NCBI RefSeq assembly: GCF_000812565.1
Contig: NZ_JTAM01000030.1
Location: forward strand, 38,427 to 102,426
Length of the DNA stretch: 64,000 nucleotides
Direction of reading: 5' to 3'
Origin: Flammeovirga sp. OC4
GTDB lineage: Bacteria; Bacteroidota; Bacteroidia; Cytophagales; Flammeovirgaceae
Positions 44,363-53,691 of this stretch are shown piece after piece (positions within the stretch are counted from its first letter, which is position 1; each line of letters opens with the position of its first letter). Under the pieces are notes generated by a model, which was given only the letters and a program-made list of their open reading frames with translations, was not told the DNA's origin and searched no databases. The translations under genes were made by a program, and so were the position numbers.

Positions 44363-46472
44363 CAAGCTAAAAGCCAAATCGGAAGACTATAAAGGGCATC
44401 AGCTAAGCCTTTTTGAACATACTGAAGATGTGTATCATTCCATTATCAAATTTGCTCAGTACCTCGATGTTGATGTAGAAATTTGTAAAAAAGGTGCTGT
44501 CTTACATGATATGGGAAAAGCCCACCCTTGGTTCCAGGCATCTTTAAAAGGTATTCGACCAGAAAAAGCATATCGGCATGAACTGGGATCGTTATTTTTC
44601 CTTCCATTATTCCCTGAAGAGGAATGGGATATACTTATTGAGTTAGTGGTATCACATCATAAGTCAATTAAGAATGATAAATCTGCTAGAGGTATCTTAG
44701 ATATGCTTAAAGAAGATAGTCAGTTTATTAATTGGCATTTAGGAGAATGGGATAAATGGTCTGCAGGTACTGAAGTTATTTGGAAGGAGTTTGGTATAAA
44801 ATATAGGACTATATCAGAAGAGGAAGCAAGAGATGCTTTCAAATATGTAGTAAGATACTGTAAAAAGATTCCTAAAGGTATTTCTGAATGGAAAGGAATA
44901 CTTATGGGAGCAGATCATCTCGCTTCAGCATTAGTAGAAAATACTGAGTTATCACTCGAGAAGATGTTCAAAGCACCTAACCTAGATTTCTACAAATCTA
45001 CCCATCCATTATATCCAATATCACTAGTTCCTCCATCAAATAAGAAGCATACCTTAGCTGTTGCTCCTACTGGAGCTGGTAAAACTAACTTCATGATGAG
45101 AAGAACAACTGGAAGAGTATTCTATACTTTGCCATTCCAAGCTTCAATCAATGCAATGCTTCATCGTATTGGTGCTGATTTGGAAGAAGATAACCCTGAT
45201 CTTGATATTAGAGTACAACACTCAGCTTCTAAAGTAGTGAAAAGAGGAAAAGATTTTGAGGTGGAACTGCAAGGAAAGATTGGTGCAAATATCACTATCC
45301 TTACTCCACATCAGTTAGCAGGAATTATCTTTGGTTTAAAGGGATATGAAGCATTATTATTGGACTTAAAAGGATGTGATATTATCATGGATGAAGTTCA
45401 TACCTATAATCAACCTTCTCAAGCGATTGTACTAAAGTTAATCGAGGTACTAAGAAAATTAGGATGTAGAATTCATGTAGGTACAGCAACTATCCCAACA
45501 GAACTCTACAATGCTATTCTTGAGAGATTAGGAGAGGATACTTATGAAGTGAAGTTTGATGCTAAAACATTAGATACTTATGATCGTCACACCATACATA
45601 AAGTAGATGAATTCTTAGATACACTACCAGTAGTCAGAAAGGCAGTAAAGAACAGAGAGAAGATTCTGGTCATCTGTAATCGTGTAGCTAATGCTCAATT
45701 GATATATAATGAATTGTCAGCTCTTTACCCTGATGTAGATACCATGCTTGTTCATAGTAAATACAAGAAAGGAGAAAGAAATGACAAGGAGAAAGCATTG
45801 ATTGATCACTACAACAAAATGACAGAAGCATGTATTGTTGTGTCTACTCAGATTGTTGAGGTATCACTTGATATTAGCTTTGATCTTATGATCACTGAGG
45901 TTGCTCCACTTGATGCACTTATCCAAAGACTTGGTAGAATACATAGAAAGAGAGTAAAGGAATCACTTGATCCTAAAACGAGGTACTACAAACCTGTATA
46001 TGTAATTGCTCCTCCAGAAGATCAAGAAGAAGCATTTCCATATGATTTGGGAATTCTTGAACGAACTTATGAAATGCTTCCTGATAAGGATATTCTGAAG
46101 CAGACATCCATGCAAGAGAAAATTGATTATGTATACCCAGAAGTAGATCTAATGGACATTGATACACACTGTATATTCAAAGAAGAAGGAAAGGTAAACA
46201 TCAAGAAATTGATTAGTAATACCAATTCTACTTTCCTTGATTTACTAGAGATTGATAGTGTAAAAGTAATTCTAGCGAAGGATGTAGAAGCATATCACAG
46301 TGCAAACTACGAGAAAAAGATGCTAATGGAGATTCCTGCATCTACATATCATGTGAGAAATTGTGATCAACTAGAAACTGGTTCTAGACCATTTGTAGTA
46401 CGTGATGAAGCTTACTCTCACTTAGGTTTAAATACTAAACTTATTAACGATGGTAACAACAGAAACAGGTAG
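44346..46472 (+). CDS. cas3: Cas3 HD nuclease-helicase
   Basis: 708 aa with TTG as the only sensible start, overlapping cas5. The N-terminal HD domain has FEHTEDVYH (H25), VLHDMGKAHPW (H54-D55) and VVSHHKSI. The superfamily 2 helicase has Walker A APTGAGKTN, DEVH in IIMDEVHTYNQ, VGTATIP, STQIVEVSLDI, and LIQRLGRIHR. It unwinds and degrades the strand opposite the crRNA target after recruitment by Cascade. No missing catalytic residue was seen. Overlaps cas8 by 23 bp. Confidence 0.97.
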   Translation: MKEQLNKLKAKSEDYKGHQLSLFEHTEDVYHSIIKFAQYLDVDVEICKKGAVLHDMGKAHPWFQASLKGIRPEKAYRHELGSLFFLPLFPEEEWDILIELVVSHHKSIKNDKSARGILDMLKEDSQFINWHLGEWDKWSAGTEVIWKEFGIKYRTISEEEARDAFKYVVRYCKKIPKGISEWKGILMGADHLASALVENTELSLEKMFKAPNLDFYKSTHPLYPISLVPPSNKKHTLAVAPTGAGKTNFMMRRTTGRVFYTLPFQASINAMLHRIGADLEEDNPDLDIRVQHSASKVVKRGKDFEVELQGKIGANITILTPHQLAGIIFGLKGYEALLLDLKGCDIIMDEVHTYNQPSQAIVLKLIEVLRKLGCRIHVGTATIPTELYNAILERLGEDTYEVKFDAKTLDTYDRHTIHKVDEFLDTLPVVRKAVKNREKILVICNRVANAQLIYNELSALYPDVDTMLVHSKYKKGERNDKEKALIDHYNKMTEACIVVSTQIVEVSLDISFDLMITEVAPLDALIQRLGRIHRKRVKESLDPKTRYYKPVYVIAPPEDQEEAFPYDLGILERTYEMLPDKDILKQTSMQEKIDYVYPEVDLMDIDTHCIFKEEGKVNIKKLISNTNSTFLDLLEIDSVKVILAKDVEAYHSANYEKKMLMEIPASTYHVRNCDQLETGSRPFVVRDEAYSHLGLNTKLINDGNNRNR

Positions 46473-47751
46473 GGTTCTATTTGAATCTCAAGATAAAAAT
46501 ATAGAAGACTTCTTTGGTGAATGTGCTAGAATCTTATTTGATTCAGGCAAAAACAATCATTTAATATGGGTTGGTAATTCACCATTTGTTAATTTCAAAG
46601 ACGTAACACCAAGTATTGATGAACATATAATTAACTTCTACAATAAAGTTAATAATTCCGGTAGATTAGATCAATCAATTGCGCCGGGATTTCCAGCCTC
46701 ATGGGTAAAAAATGATAAAGATATATCTGCTGCAACTTCATTTGGAGAATCAAACATAGGTGTTGATTTCGGTAAAGAGGATGCCATGCTTGCTTTTATT
46801 GGTAATGCTCTAGAAGTAGGTTTGGCAGGTGGTCAGAATTTCTACTTCCAAGAACTGGAGATACTAAATATATTATTTGAAGGATGGAAAGTGTATAGAA
46901 AACTACTGAATGATAAGTCAACAAACTTACTTCCTAATAAATTAGCATCATGGAATGGTCAATGGCTGAATTATAGACTTTCAGAAGATTATGATGAAGA
47001 TTATGACTTCCAGTCGTTAACTAATGAAGGATTCTTTAAGGTTGATAAAAAAGGAATAGTAGCAGTCGATACATTGAATTGGTCTGAACTTTACTTCAAT
47101 TTATCACAACACTTTGATAATAAACTCACTCCATTTATGGGCTCTATTGGTCAGAAAAAAGAAACAATGGGAAGTGTGATAATCAATCTAGAGTATTGTG
47201 ATTCATTAGCTGATATGTATGAGCATATATCAGGAATACGCCTAAAATCAAAGGAGTTCTCAGCAATGTTTGGTCTTGATTCTATGAGAATTGTAGATAC
47301 AATGAGAGTATCAATGAAGACTCTACAACCTCCTAAATTGGAGAAGATGCTTAATGAACAAAAAGCATACAAATACAACGAAAAAAATTTCTATCAAATT
47401 AAAACATACCTATTAGTCATGTTAGGGTCAAAACTGGATCAAGTACAGAAATTAGTAGATGAAATTGCTACTATGTTAATCAACTATACCAACAAGGAAA
47501 AGAATAATACTAGTCGTAAAAATAAGGTCAAAAAGGATTTATTTGGTAGTAATACTATAAATAATTTTCTTGAGCATATCGTGGAAATTATTCCTGACCT
47601 TGATAATTCATATCAACCATTAATTTCTGATATAACTAAGATCATTGTACCATTACAGGAGCCAGATTTTAAAATGTTTATCTTATTACTAAAGCTTGAG
47701 TTTACATCAAAAGAACACTTCGGTAAAATAGTAAAAACAACAAAAAAGTAA
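46450..47751 (+). CDS. cas8: Cas8-type large subunit of Cascade
   Basis: 433 aa, no recognisable motif of its own; I call it from position between cas3 and cas7, size, and lack of any other large-subunit candidate. ATG 46450 overlaps cas3 by 23 bp. Large subunits recognise the PAM and are the fastest-evolving Cas proteins, so sequence divergence is expected. The CXXC pairs that mark the Cst1 group are absent. Subtype letter (b or another) remains open. Confidence 0.75.
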   Translation: MVTTETGRVLFESQDKNIEDFFGECARILFDSGKNNHLIWVGNSPFVNFKDVTPSIDEHIINFYNKVNNSGRLDQSIAPGFPASWVKNDKDISAATSFGESNIGVDFGKEDAMLAFIGNALEVGLAGGQNFYFQELEILNILFEGWKVYRKLLNDKSTNLLPNKLASWNGQWLNYRLSEDYDEDYDFQSLTNEGFFKVDKKGIVAVDTLNWSELYFNLSQHFDNKLTPFMGSIGQKKETMGSVIINLEYCDSLADMYEHISGIRLKSKEFSAMFGLDSMRIVDTMRVSMKTLQPPKLEKMLNEQKAYKYNEKNFYQIKTYLLVMLGSKLDQVQKLVDEIATMLINYTNKEKNNTSRKNKVKKDLFGSNTINNFLEHIVEIIPDLDNSYQPLISDITKIIVPLQEPDFKMFILLLKLEFTSKEHFGKIVKTTKK

Positions 47752-47783
47752 TCTTTAGAATTATAACACAAACAAAAATAAAT

Positions 47784-48827
47784 ATGAACACTTTATATAT
47801 CCGTATCGCAAAGAAAGTTGACAACACAGTATTCCAAGTAGTTGATGGTCAGAAGAAATATTGGGACCCAACATTCAACAAACCGCTTCCTTATTCTTCA
47901 GGTCAACAAGTGAAACGTTGTATTATCGAAGAGATCGCTAATTCGGGAAATTTCCAATTAGCACCAACTACATTTGAAGTGAAGATTGACAAGGAAAAGA
48001 AATCAAAAGATGGTCAAGGTGGTGTACTTACAGCATGTGATCCTACTTTCGTAGATCAATTACTAGGAGGTTATATGAATATAACTGGTAAGTCAAATGT
48101 TAAGCGACGTTCTCCACTATCTATCTCTGCAATGAGGCCTATTCATCCTAAATTGGCTAATATTGATAAGACAAAAGGATCATTTGATAGAAGAGGTAGA
48201 GATAATAATATTGTTAGATTCATTGACTCTAAAACTAAAGAAGAAATTGACATAAATGATGCTATCATTGATGAGGTATTGGATAGCTTAGAAGGGGCAC
48301 AAAAGAACTTTCACACTCAATTCTTACCAGATTTGCAACAATCAACTGGAATCTTTGTATTTGATATGGCCATTGATCTTAATAGATTATTTACCGTTAA
48401 GTATGATATATTAGAAACAGAGATCACTGATGAAATAAGAGATAAATTAATAGAAAATGGATGGGATCAAGTTGGTAATTTATTCACTCTATCTGCCGAG
48501 AAGCGTGAAATGCTTATCCCTCATATTGTAGATGGTATTTTGAACTGGAGAATTACATCCAATCAATCTCGTAACTTCTCTATGATGGAAATATTGGCGG
48601 TTGCTACTTCCACAAATGTACATGAAGTATCAGGAGCAATCAGAGCCGAGCTTGATCAAGATGAGCACGCACAATTGGTTTTAAGTGATGATGCATTTAT
48701 TACAGAATCTGCAGGTGCTTATTCAAACAGTTTTAATGCTTCTCCAACAGCTATCAATGATGCGAGATCAAAAATAATTGAGCTTTTATCTAAGCACAAT
48801 CCAGCACAAGAGAAAGTCACTCTTTAA
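47784..48827 (+). CDS. cas7: Cas7 backbone subunit of Cascade
   Basis: 347 aa. Begins MNTLYIRIAKKVDNTVFQ; has YSSGQQVKRCIIEEI and SPLSISAMRPIHPKL, consistent with the Cas7/Cst2/DevR group of I-B systems. Several copies coat the crRNA spacer in the effector complex. A terminator-like hairpin follows within 5 bp of the stop, so effector and adaptation genes may be expressed unequally. Confidence 0.85.
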   Translation: MNTLYIRIAKKVDNTVFQVVDGQKKYWDPTFNKPLPYSSGQQVKRCIIEEIANSGNFQLAPTTFEVKIDKEKKSKDGQGGVLTACDPTFVDQLLGGYMNITGKSNVKRRSPLSISAMRPIHPKLANIDKTKGSFDRRGRDNNIVRFIDSKTKEEIDINDAIIDEVLDSLEGAQKNFHTQFLPDLQQSTGIFVFDMAIDLNRLFTVKYDILETEITDEIRDKLIENGWDQVGNLFTLSAEKREMLIPHIVDGILNWRITSNQSRNFSMMEILAVATSTNVHEVSGAIRAELDQDEHAQLVLSDDAFITESAGAYSNSFNASPTAINDARSKIIELLSKHNPAQEKVTL

Positions 48828-48831
48828 CCCT

Positions 48832-48870
48832 AAAGAGGTCTTTTAGTTAAAAAATTAGGAGACCTCTTTT
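48832..48870 (+). terminator. Terminator-like hairpin between cas7 and cas4
   Basis: AAAGAGGTCT pairs with AGACCTCTTT around an 18-nt A/T-rich loop, followed by a T-rich stretch (TTTTCTTC). It sits inside the otherwise closely packed cas operon, 15 bp before cas4. Confidence 0.75.
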
Positions 48871-48885
48871 CTTCATGCCAATACC

Positions 48886-49389
48886 ATGACCATAACACCA
48901 ACTATCGTTTCTTACCTTCACCTATGTCACAGAAAGCTTTGGTTGCACGCGCATCATTTAAGAATGGAAAGTACCTCTGAACTTGTTGCTGAAGGTAAAT
49001 TGATTGGAGAAACGACCTACCCGCAAAGAGCACTGAAATGGCAGGAATTAGATTTAGGAATAGCAAAAATTGACTTTTTTGACCCGAAATCAAATACAAT
49101 GCATGAAGTCAAAAAATCGAATAAAAAATCATTCGCTCACAATGCTCAAGTAAAATATTACTTATACCTATTACATAAGATCGGAATACCAGAACCTACC
49201 GCAATTATCGAATATCCTAAACTGAGAATCACAGAAACAGTGGATTGGGATCCAGAAGAAGATCAAGGTCTTGTTGAAAGTTGGATTACCCAAGCAGATA
49301 TAGTAATCCAAGAAGCATGTCCTAACAAGCTACCAATAAGTAAATGTAAAAAGTGTTCCTATTTTGACTTTTGCTGGAGCGGAGAATAG
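48886..49389 (+). CDS. cas4: Cas4 Fe-S exonuclease of the adaptation module
   Basis: 167 aa. One Cys near the N-terminus (YLHLCHRKLWL, C14) and three at the end (KCKKCSYFDFC; C154, C157, C163) form the Fe-S cluster site. IDFFDPKSNTMHEVKKSNK holds the nuclease core Asp and ExK. Cas4 trims prespacers and helps choose PAM-bearing ends. Cas1 starts 7 bp downstream. Confidence 0.93.
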   Translation: MTITPTIVSYLHLCHRKLWLHAHHLRMESTSELVAEGKLIGETTYPQRALKWQELDLGIAKIDFFDPKSNTMHEVKKSNKKSFAHNAQVKYYLYLLHKIGIPEPTAIIEYPKLRITETVDWDPEEDQGLVESWITQADIVIQEACPNKLPISKCKKCSYFDFCWSGE

Positions 49390-49396
49390 CAATATT

Positions 49397-50401
49397 ATGA
49401 AAAAATCATTTTACTTATTTAATCCCGGTAGACTTAGCCGAAAAGACAATACCTTGAAGTTTGTACCTGTAGATGAAAATGAAAACGAAGGACAAGCAAG
49501 ATATTTACCCATTGAGCAAGTAGCTAATTTGTATGTATTTGGAAGCCTTGATTCCAACTCTGCACTTTATAATTTCCTCGGTAAAAACGGAATAGGAGTT
49601 CATTTTTTTGATTATTACGAACATTACACCGGTTCCTTTTACCCCAAAGAATACCTTCATGCAGGGCAGTTACATGTACAGCAAAGTCTCCACTATAGTG
49701 ATCCTAAAAAGAGAATCACTCTAGCTCAAGATTTTATCAATGCAGGAGCATTCAACATGCTTAAAAATTTGAAATACTATCAGAACAGAAGTAAAAATAC
49801 CGCTGAAGAGATTCTTATTATTGAGGAACTGATAAACCAAATTAAGCAAACTACCAGAGTAGATGAACTAATGGGAATTGAAGGCAATATCAGACAAGTA
49901 TATTATTCAGCTTTCAATAAAATCATCCCTACATTTCCTTTCAATGGAAGAGAAAGACAACCTCCAACAGATCCAATCAACGCTTTGATTAGTTTCTGTA
50001 ATATGATCTGTTACACCGCTTGTTTAGATATGCTTTATCACACACAGCTAGATCCAACAATCAGTTTCTTACATGAGCCAGGTGTAAGAAGGTATTCCCT
50101 TGCGTTAGACGTAGCAGAAATATTCAAACCTATTCTTGTTGATCGACTAATATTCTCATTGGTTAACAAGAAACATATTCAGGTAAAACATTTTAGAAGT
50201 GAAGTCAATGCTTGCCTACTCAAAGAATCTGGTCGGAAAATAGTGATGAAAGCATGGGATGATAAACTCACAGATACTATCAAACATAGAAAACTTGGAC
50301 GGCATGTAAGCTATAAGCATCTTATAAAACTGGAATGTTACAAACTATCTAAACATCTGATGAGTATCGAAAAGTATCAAGGTTTTAAAGCATGGTGGTA
50401 A
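49397..50401 (+). CDS. cas1: Cas1 integrase
   Basis: The frame is open from 49364, but ATG 49397 (MKKSFYLFNPGRLSRKDNTL) follows the cas4 stop and matches the family's usual start. Residues with the Cas1 pattern include GIEGNIRQVYYSAF (catalytic Glu), DPTISFLHEPGVRRYSLALDVAEIFKPILVD (catalytic His and Asp/Glu). Length 334 aa is normal. With Cas2 it inserts new spacers at the leader end of both arrays. Confidence 0.97.
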   Translation: MKKSFYLFNPGRLSRKDNTLKFVPVDENENEGQARYLPIEQVANLYVFGSLDSNSALYNFLGKNGIGVHFFDYYEHYTGSFYPKEYLHAGQLHVQQSLHYSDPKKRITLAQDFINAGAFNMLKNLKYYQNRSKNTAEEILIIEELINQIKQTTRVDELMGIEGNIRQVYYSAFNKIIPTFPFNGRERQPPTDPINALISFCNMICYTACLDMLYHTQLDPTISFLHEPGVRRYSLALDVAEIFKPILVDRLIFSLVNKKHIQVKHFRSEVNACLLKESGRKIVMKAWDDKLTDTIKHRKLGRHVSYKHLIKLECYKLSKHLMSIEKYQGFKAWW

Positions 50402-50431
50402 GTAGAAAAACATTATTAAACTAGAAATAAT

Positions 50432-50692
50432 ATGTATATAATTTTAGTCTATGATATCAATACAAAGCGAGTAGGAAAAATGCTCAAATTGTGTCGAAAA
50501 TACCTCAATTGGATTCAAAACTCAGTATTTGAAGGTGAGCTTACAAACAGTCAATTAGAAAACCTAAAGGCAGATGCAAATGAGATTATGCAAGAAGGTG
50601 ACTCATTAATTATCTTCAATAACAAAAGTAAAAAATGGCTAAACAAGGAAATCATAGGACAAGAAAAATCATCCATAGATAACTTCCTTTAG
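50432..50692 (+). CDS. cas2: Cas2
   Basis: 86 aa, ferredoxin-like. MYIILVYDINTKRVGKMLKLCRKYLNWIQNSVFEGELT is the standard Cas2 N-terminus with the conserved Asp at YDI. It is the dimeric scaffold between Cas1 dimers. Its stop codon overlaps the first GTCGTCG motif of the array 2 leader. Confidence 0.95.
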   Translation: MYIILVYDINTKRVGKMLKLCRKYLNWIQNSVFEGELTNSQLENLKADANEIMQEGDSLIIFNNKSKKWLNKEIIGQEKSSIDNFL

Positions 50693-50898
50693 TCGTCGAG
50701 GAGCTTAAATTCTTAAGTATAATTTGAAAAATCAATATTGAATATATATAAACACCTAATAATTAGACATTTACATCAGTCGTCGTAAATAGGGGTAAAT
50801 CATATTAATAAAGATCGACGACTTTAGATATAAAATTTATCAAGTATTTATGCCTTTTTAGCTATATTTACAGCAGTTTTTAGACTTTCTATACGGGG
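50692..50898 (+). promoter_or_regulatory. Leader of CRISPR array 2
   Basis: GTCGTCG at 50692, then inverted repeat AGTCGTCG (50778-50785) / CGACGACT (50816-50823), 30 nt between arms and 74 nt from the shared CGACGACTT end (50824) to the first repeat. All distances equal those of leader 1 within one base. Like leader 1 it ends in a G run (GGGG) against the repeat. Confidence 0.75.
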
Positions 50899-51838
50899 GT
50901 TTTGCACTGAACTATATTGAATTGAAATTTTATCAGACCAAAAAAGACGTAATTAAACTTCACGTTTTGCACTGAACTATATTGAATTGAAATATTGATT
51001 CTAATTTCACCGTGGGTACTGATAGAATGTTTTGCACTGAACTATATTGAATTGAAATTGGTCAGTGGCTACGGATTTAAAGTCAATGGATGATGTTTTG
51101 CACTGAACTATATTGAATTGAAATGTGTTTGATAAATTGGATAAATACTACGCTAAGGTAGTTTTGCACTGAACTATATTGAATTGAAATATTAAGTTAA
51201 AAAATAAGTCAACAGGTGAAGTTATAGTTTTGCACTGAACTATATTGAATTGAAATGTTGTAAAAATCGCGGGTTATGCGGATGCATCAATGTTTTGCAC
51301 TGAACTATATTGAATTGAAATGTCTTTGTCATATGTACCTCTACAAACGCAGTAACCGTTTTGCACTGAACTATATTGAATTGAAATATTACATTAACTG
51401 TAGCTGCCATTGGTGCATTAGTAGTTTTGCACTGAACTATATTGAATTGAAATTTGGAAGGTGAGTCATTATTAAAAGTTACTGTAAAGTTTTGCACTGA
51501 ACTATATTGAATTGAAATGCAAGATAGATGTATTATAGATGATGATCAAAGATCAGTTTTGCACTGAACTATATTGAATTGAAATCTTATATTGTTGGAG
51601 CAACAAATCAACAATTAATTCGTTTTGCACTGAACTATATTGAATTGAAATTCCATAGTGCCTCAGCATTTTTCGCCACCTCATCGGTTTTGCACTGAAC
51701 TATATTGAATTGAAATATGTACAAACGCACCGTAAAAGGTGGAGATGGATGGTTTTGCACTGAACTATATTGAATTGAAATCACTCTTGGCATTGGTAGC
51801 CAACGCTATTTTCAAGTTTTGCACTGAACTATATTGAA
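50899..51838 (+). CRISPR. CRISPR array 2: 15 repeats, 14 spacers
   Basis: 30-bp repeats begin GTTTTGCACTGAAC and end ATATTGAATTGAAAT; spacers 34-37 bp, all different. Repeats are identical except the last, which breaks off after ATATTGAA, marking the trailer end. The first nine bases differ from array 1; the remaining 21 are the same. Frames across the array (for example 51240-51497) only translate the repeat. The interval 51839-51887 holds nothing recognisable. Confidence 0.98.
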
Positions 51839-51887
51839 AATCTTACTATAGAGCCTTATAAAAAGTAAATAATGATCTAGATTCTAA

Positions 51888-53015
51888 TCACAAAAACCGA
51901 ATCTCACTCCCTTCTTTCTCCGCAAAACCTTCAGCAACCAATATTGCTCCCACAAAAGAAGTAGTGCCTACTTTATTTGTTGTTTGCTGAATCCATTCTC
52001 CCAAGCTTCCCACGGTAGGTGTCGTTCTTGAAGTGCCAATTGGAACGGTCATTCCTTCAAATTCAGAGAGCAATTGACGATAGGTTTCTTTGTTAATCTC
52101 TAGTTTAGAGGATAGGTTTTCCCCCATATAAATGGTAGTGCCTTTATGAACACTTCCTGTATACTCAAAAGCACTTCTATTTCCCCAAGTGCTTAATTTC
52201 TTAATGTCCTTCTTCAAAACTTTCAAAGACTTAAAACTAACATCAACAGACTCCACAATCTCCTTGGTTACAAAAGTATCTGCCATAGAGAAAAGAAGCA
52301 TTTCTGTATAGTACAACTCCTTTCTTCCATCTTGCCATAATTCTAGATGTATTGCTTTGATCAGCTGATTCATTTTAGGATAGGCCTCATCTTTCGGAAT
52401 ATATAACTGCTTATCACGATTGGCAATAAACTGTTTTTCCATAGCTAACGGTGAATCGATCTGATAGCGTTCTTTATGCTTTAGCCGAAGCAAAACTTCT
52501 ATATCAAAAGCATTCATCTTGGAATTTCTGCCCAAAGGCATCGGGAAAAATTGAGTACTTGCTTCTCTCGAAAGCAAAATCCAGTTAAGCGTGTACGCCA
52601 CCCTAGCATCATAGATTATACATTCCTCTGGGTACATAAAAGAAGCCACCTTAGAATAACTCGCTATTCTACTAAAAGGCTTCTCTCCTTTTTCAATAAA
52701 GTTATAAACGATAGGCAAAGTATCTTCACGATTGGCGGCTCTGATTCCTCCCCAATTTACAATCAACCACATCGATAGCTCTTCGAATTTTTCTTTGTCT
52801 TGCTGATAGAAGCTATGCAAAGCATCATGCACTATTTTCTTTACTCGAATTTCCTTTTCAAAAATTGGTAATTGAAGAAGTTCATCCAATTCAGAAGTAG
52901 AAATTACTTGCAGTTCTACCAAGCGAGAAAGATCAGATTTCCAAGAATAAAGAGACGCCAACTCTTCTTTGTAAGGTTGAAGAGCTTCAACAATAGTTGC
53001 TATTTCGTAGGTCAC
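51888..53015 (-). CDS. Uncharacterised protein facing the CRISPR array (375 aa)
   Basis: I do not recognise a named family. It lacks a signal peptide. The middle contains WLIVNWGGIRAANREDTLP, then FSRIASYSKVASFMYPEECIIYDARVAYTLNWI, a helical pattern faintly like helix-hairpin-helix DNA glycosylase-fold proteins of defence and repair loci. The C-terminus (VGSLGEWIQQTTNKVGTTSFVGAILVAEGFAEKEG) looks like a small winged-helix. It ends 50 bp from the trailer end of array 2, convergent, and is not in the cas operon. A nucleic-acid-related or defence role is a guess. Confidence 0.6.
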   Translation of the reverse strand: MTYEIATIVEALQPYKEELASLYSWKSDLSRLVELQVISTSELDELLQLPIFEKEIRVKKIVHDALHSFYQQDKEKFEELSMWLIVNWGGIRAANREDTLPIVYNFIEKGEKPFSRIASYSKVASFMYPEECIIYDARVAYTLNWILLSREASTQFFPMPLGRNSKMNAFDIEVLLRLKHKERYQIDSPLAMEKQFIANRDKQLYIPKDEAYPKMNQLIKAIHLELWQDGRKELYYTEMLLFSMADTFVTKEIVESVDVSFKSLKVLKKDIKKLSTWGNRSAFEYTGSVHKGTTIYMGENLSSKLEINKETYRQLLSEFEGMTVPIGTSRTTPTVGSLGEWIQQTTNKVGTTSFVGAILVAEGFAEKEGSEIRFL

Positions 53016-53186
53016 GGCTTTATATTTTTAGTATAGATAGAAGTTTATTTTTATTGTCTCCCAATGTACCCATTTATTCAATGTTACGAAAGCACTCTTT
53101 TGCTTTTTGATGAAAAAAAAAGAGTACCTCACTTTTAAAATATAGGGTAGAATATAATATAATAATGCGAGAAAAAGGTTAAAAAA

Positions 53187-53306
53187 AGAGACTTACAAAT
53201 CTTGTAAGCCTCTCCATTCTAACTATTATTACAAGTAATCTTTTCTGAGAAAAAAGGAGAAGTAAATCATAATGAATTTCACTTCTGCTCTTTCCTCAGA
53301 AAAGTC
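53187..53306 (-). other. Two consecutive hairpins upstream of the 375-aa gene
   Basis: AGAGACTTACAA / TTGTAAGCCTCT (53187-53215) has a T run on the minus-strand side, as in a terminator for the gene ending at 53692. A longer stem follows: TTTTCTGAG ... GGAGAAGTAAAT pairs with TTTCACTTCT ... CCTCAGAAAA (53241-53306). The remainder of 53016-53691 is a MITE-like element. Confidence 0.6.
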
Positions 53307-53308
53307 AG

Positions 53309-53690
53309 TACACTGTAAACTAGATTTTCGACTATTTATAGTATTTAGAAATCAGGAGATTTCTGATGATTTATAGGACACGAATGACGCTTACGCTTAA
53401 CATTCGTGCCAGTGAGCTTTCTACCCTTTTAGTGTGGTAGTACTCCCCCCCCCGGCCTTGAAGGGAAAAGCGTTAAGAATTTCATGAAGTGAGCCGTTTA
53501 AAATGATTTTCTTGTTTGAGCTTTAGCAAGTATAAAATCATTTAGGCGAAAGAAATGAAATTTAGCTTTTGACTTCTAAGCCTTGACTTTTTTGCTTCGT
53601 TTTTGTGTTAAGACAAAAATGAAGAAGAAGGAAGCTTGGAAGTAGGCCCTGTCTTGTAAAAATATGAATTGAAAAGTCAACAAAAGCTTA
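53309..53690 (+). mobile_element. Fold-back MITE-like element (family A)
   Basis: Left end TACACTGTAAACTAGATTTTCG-like (53309), then the full family body with ACACGAATGACGCTTACGC, a nine-C tract at 53445 and GGCCTTGAAGGGAAAAGCG. The right end is decayed (GCTTAGCTAGTACGC) and runs into the stop codon of the gene at 53692. Confidence 0.7.
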
Positions 53691-53691
53691 G

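Noticed and set aside
51240..51497. Frames across CRISPR array 2 on both strands
   Set aside because: They translate the repeat over and over (FALNYIELK or FQFNIVQCKT) and carry no coding signal.
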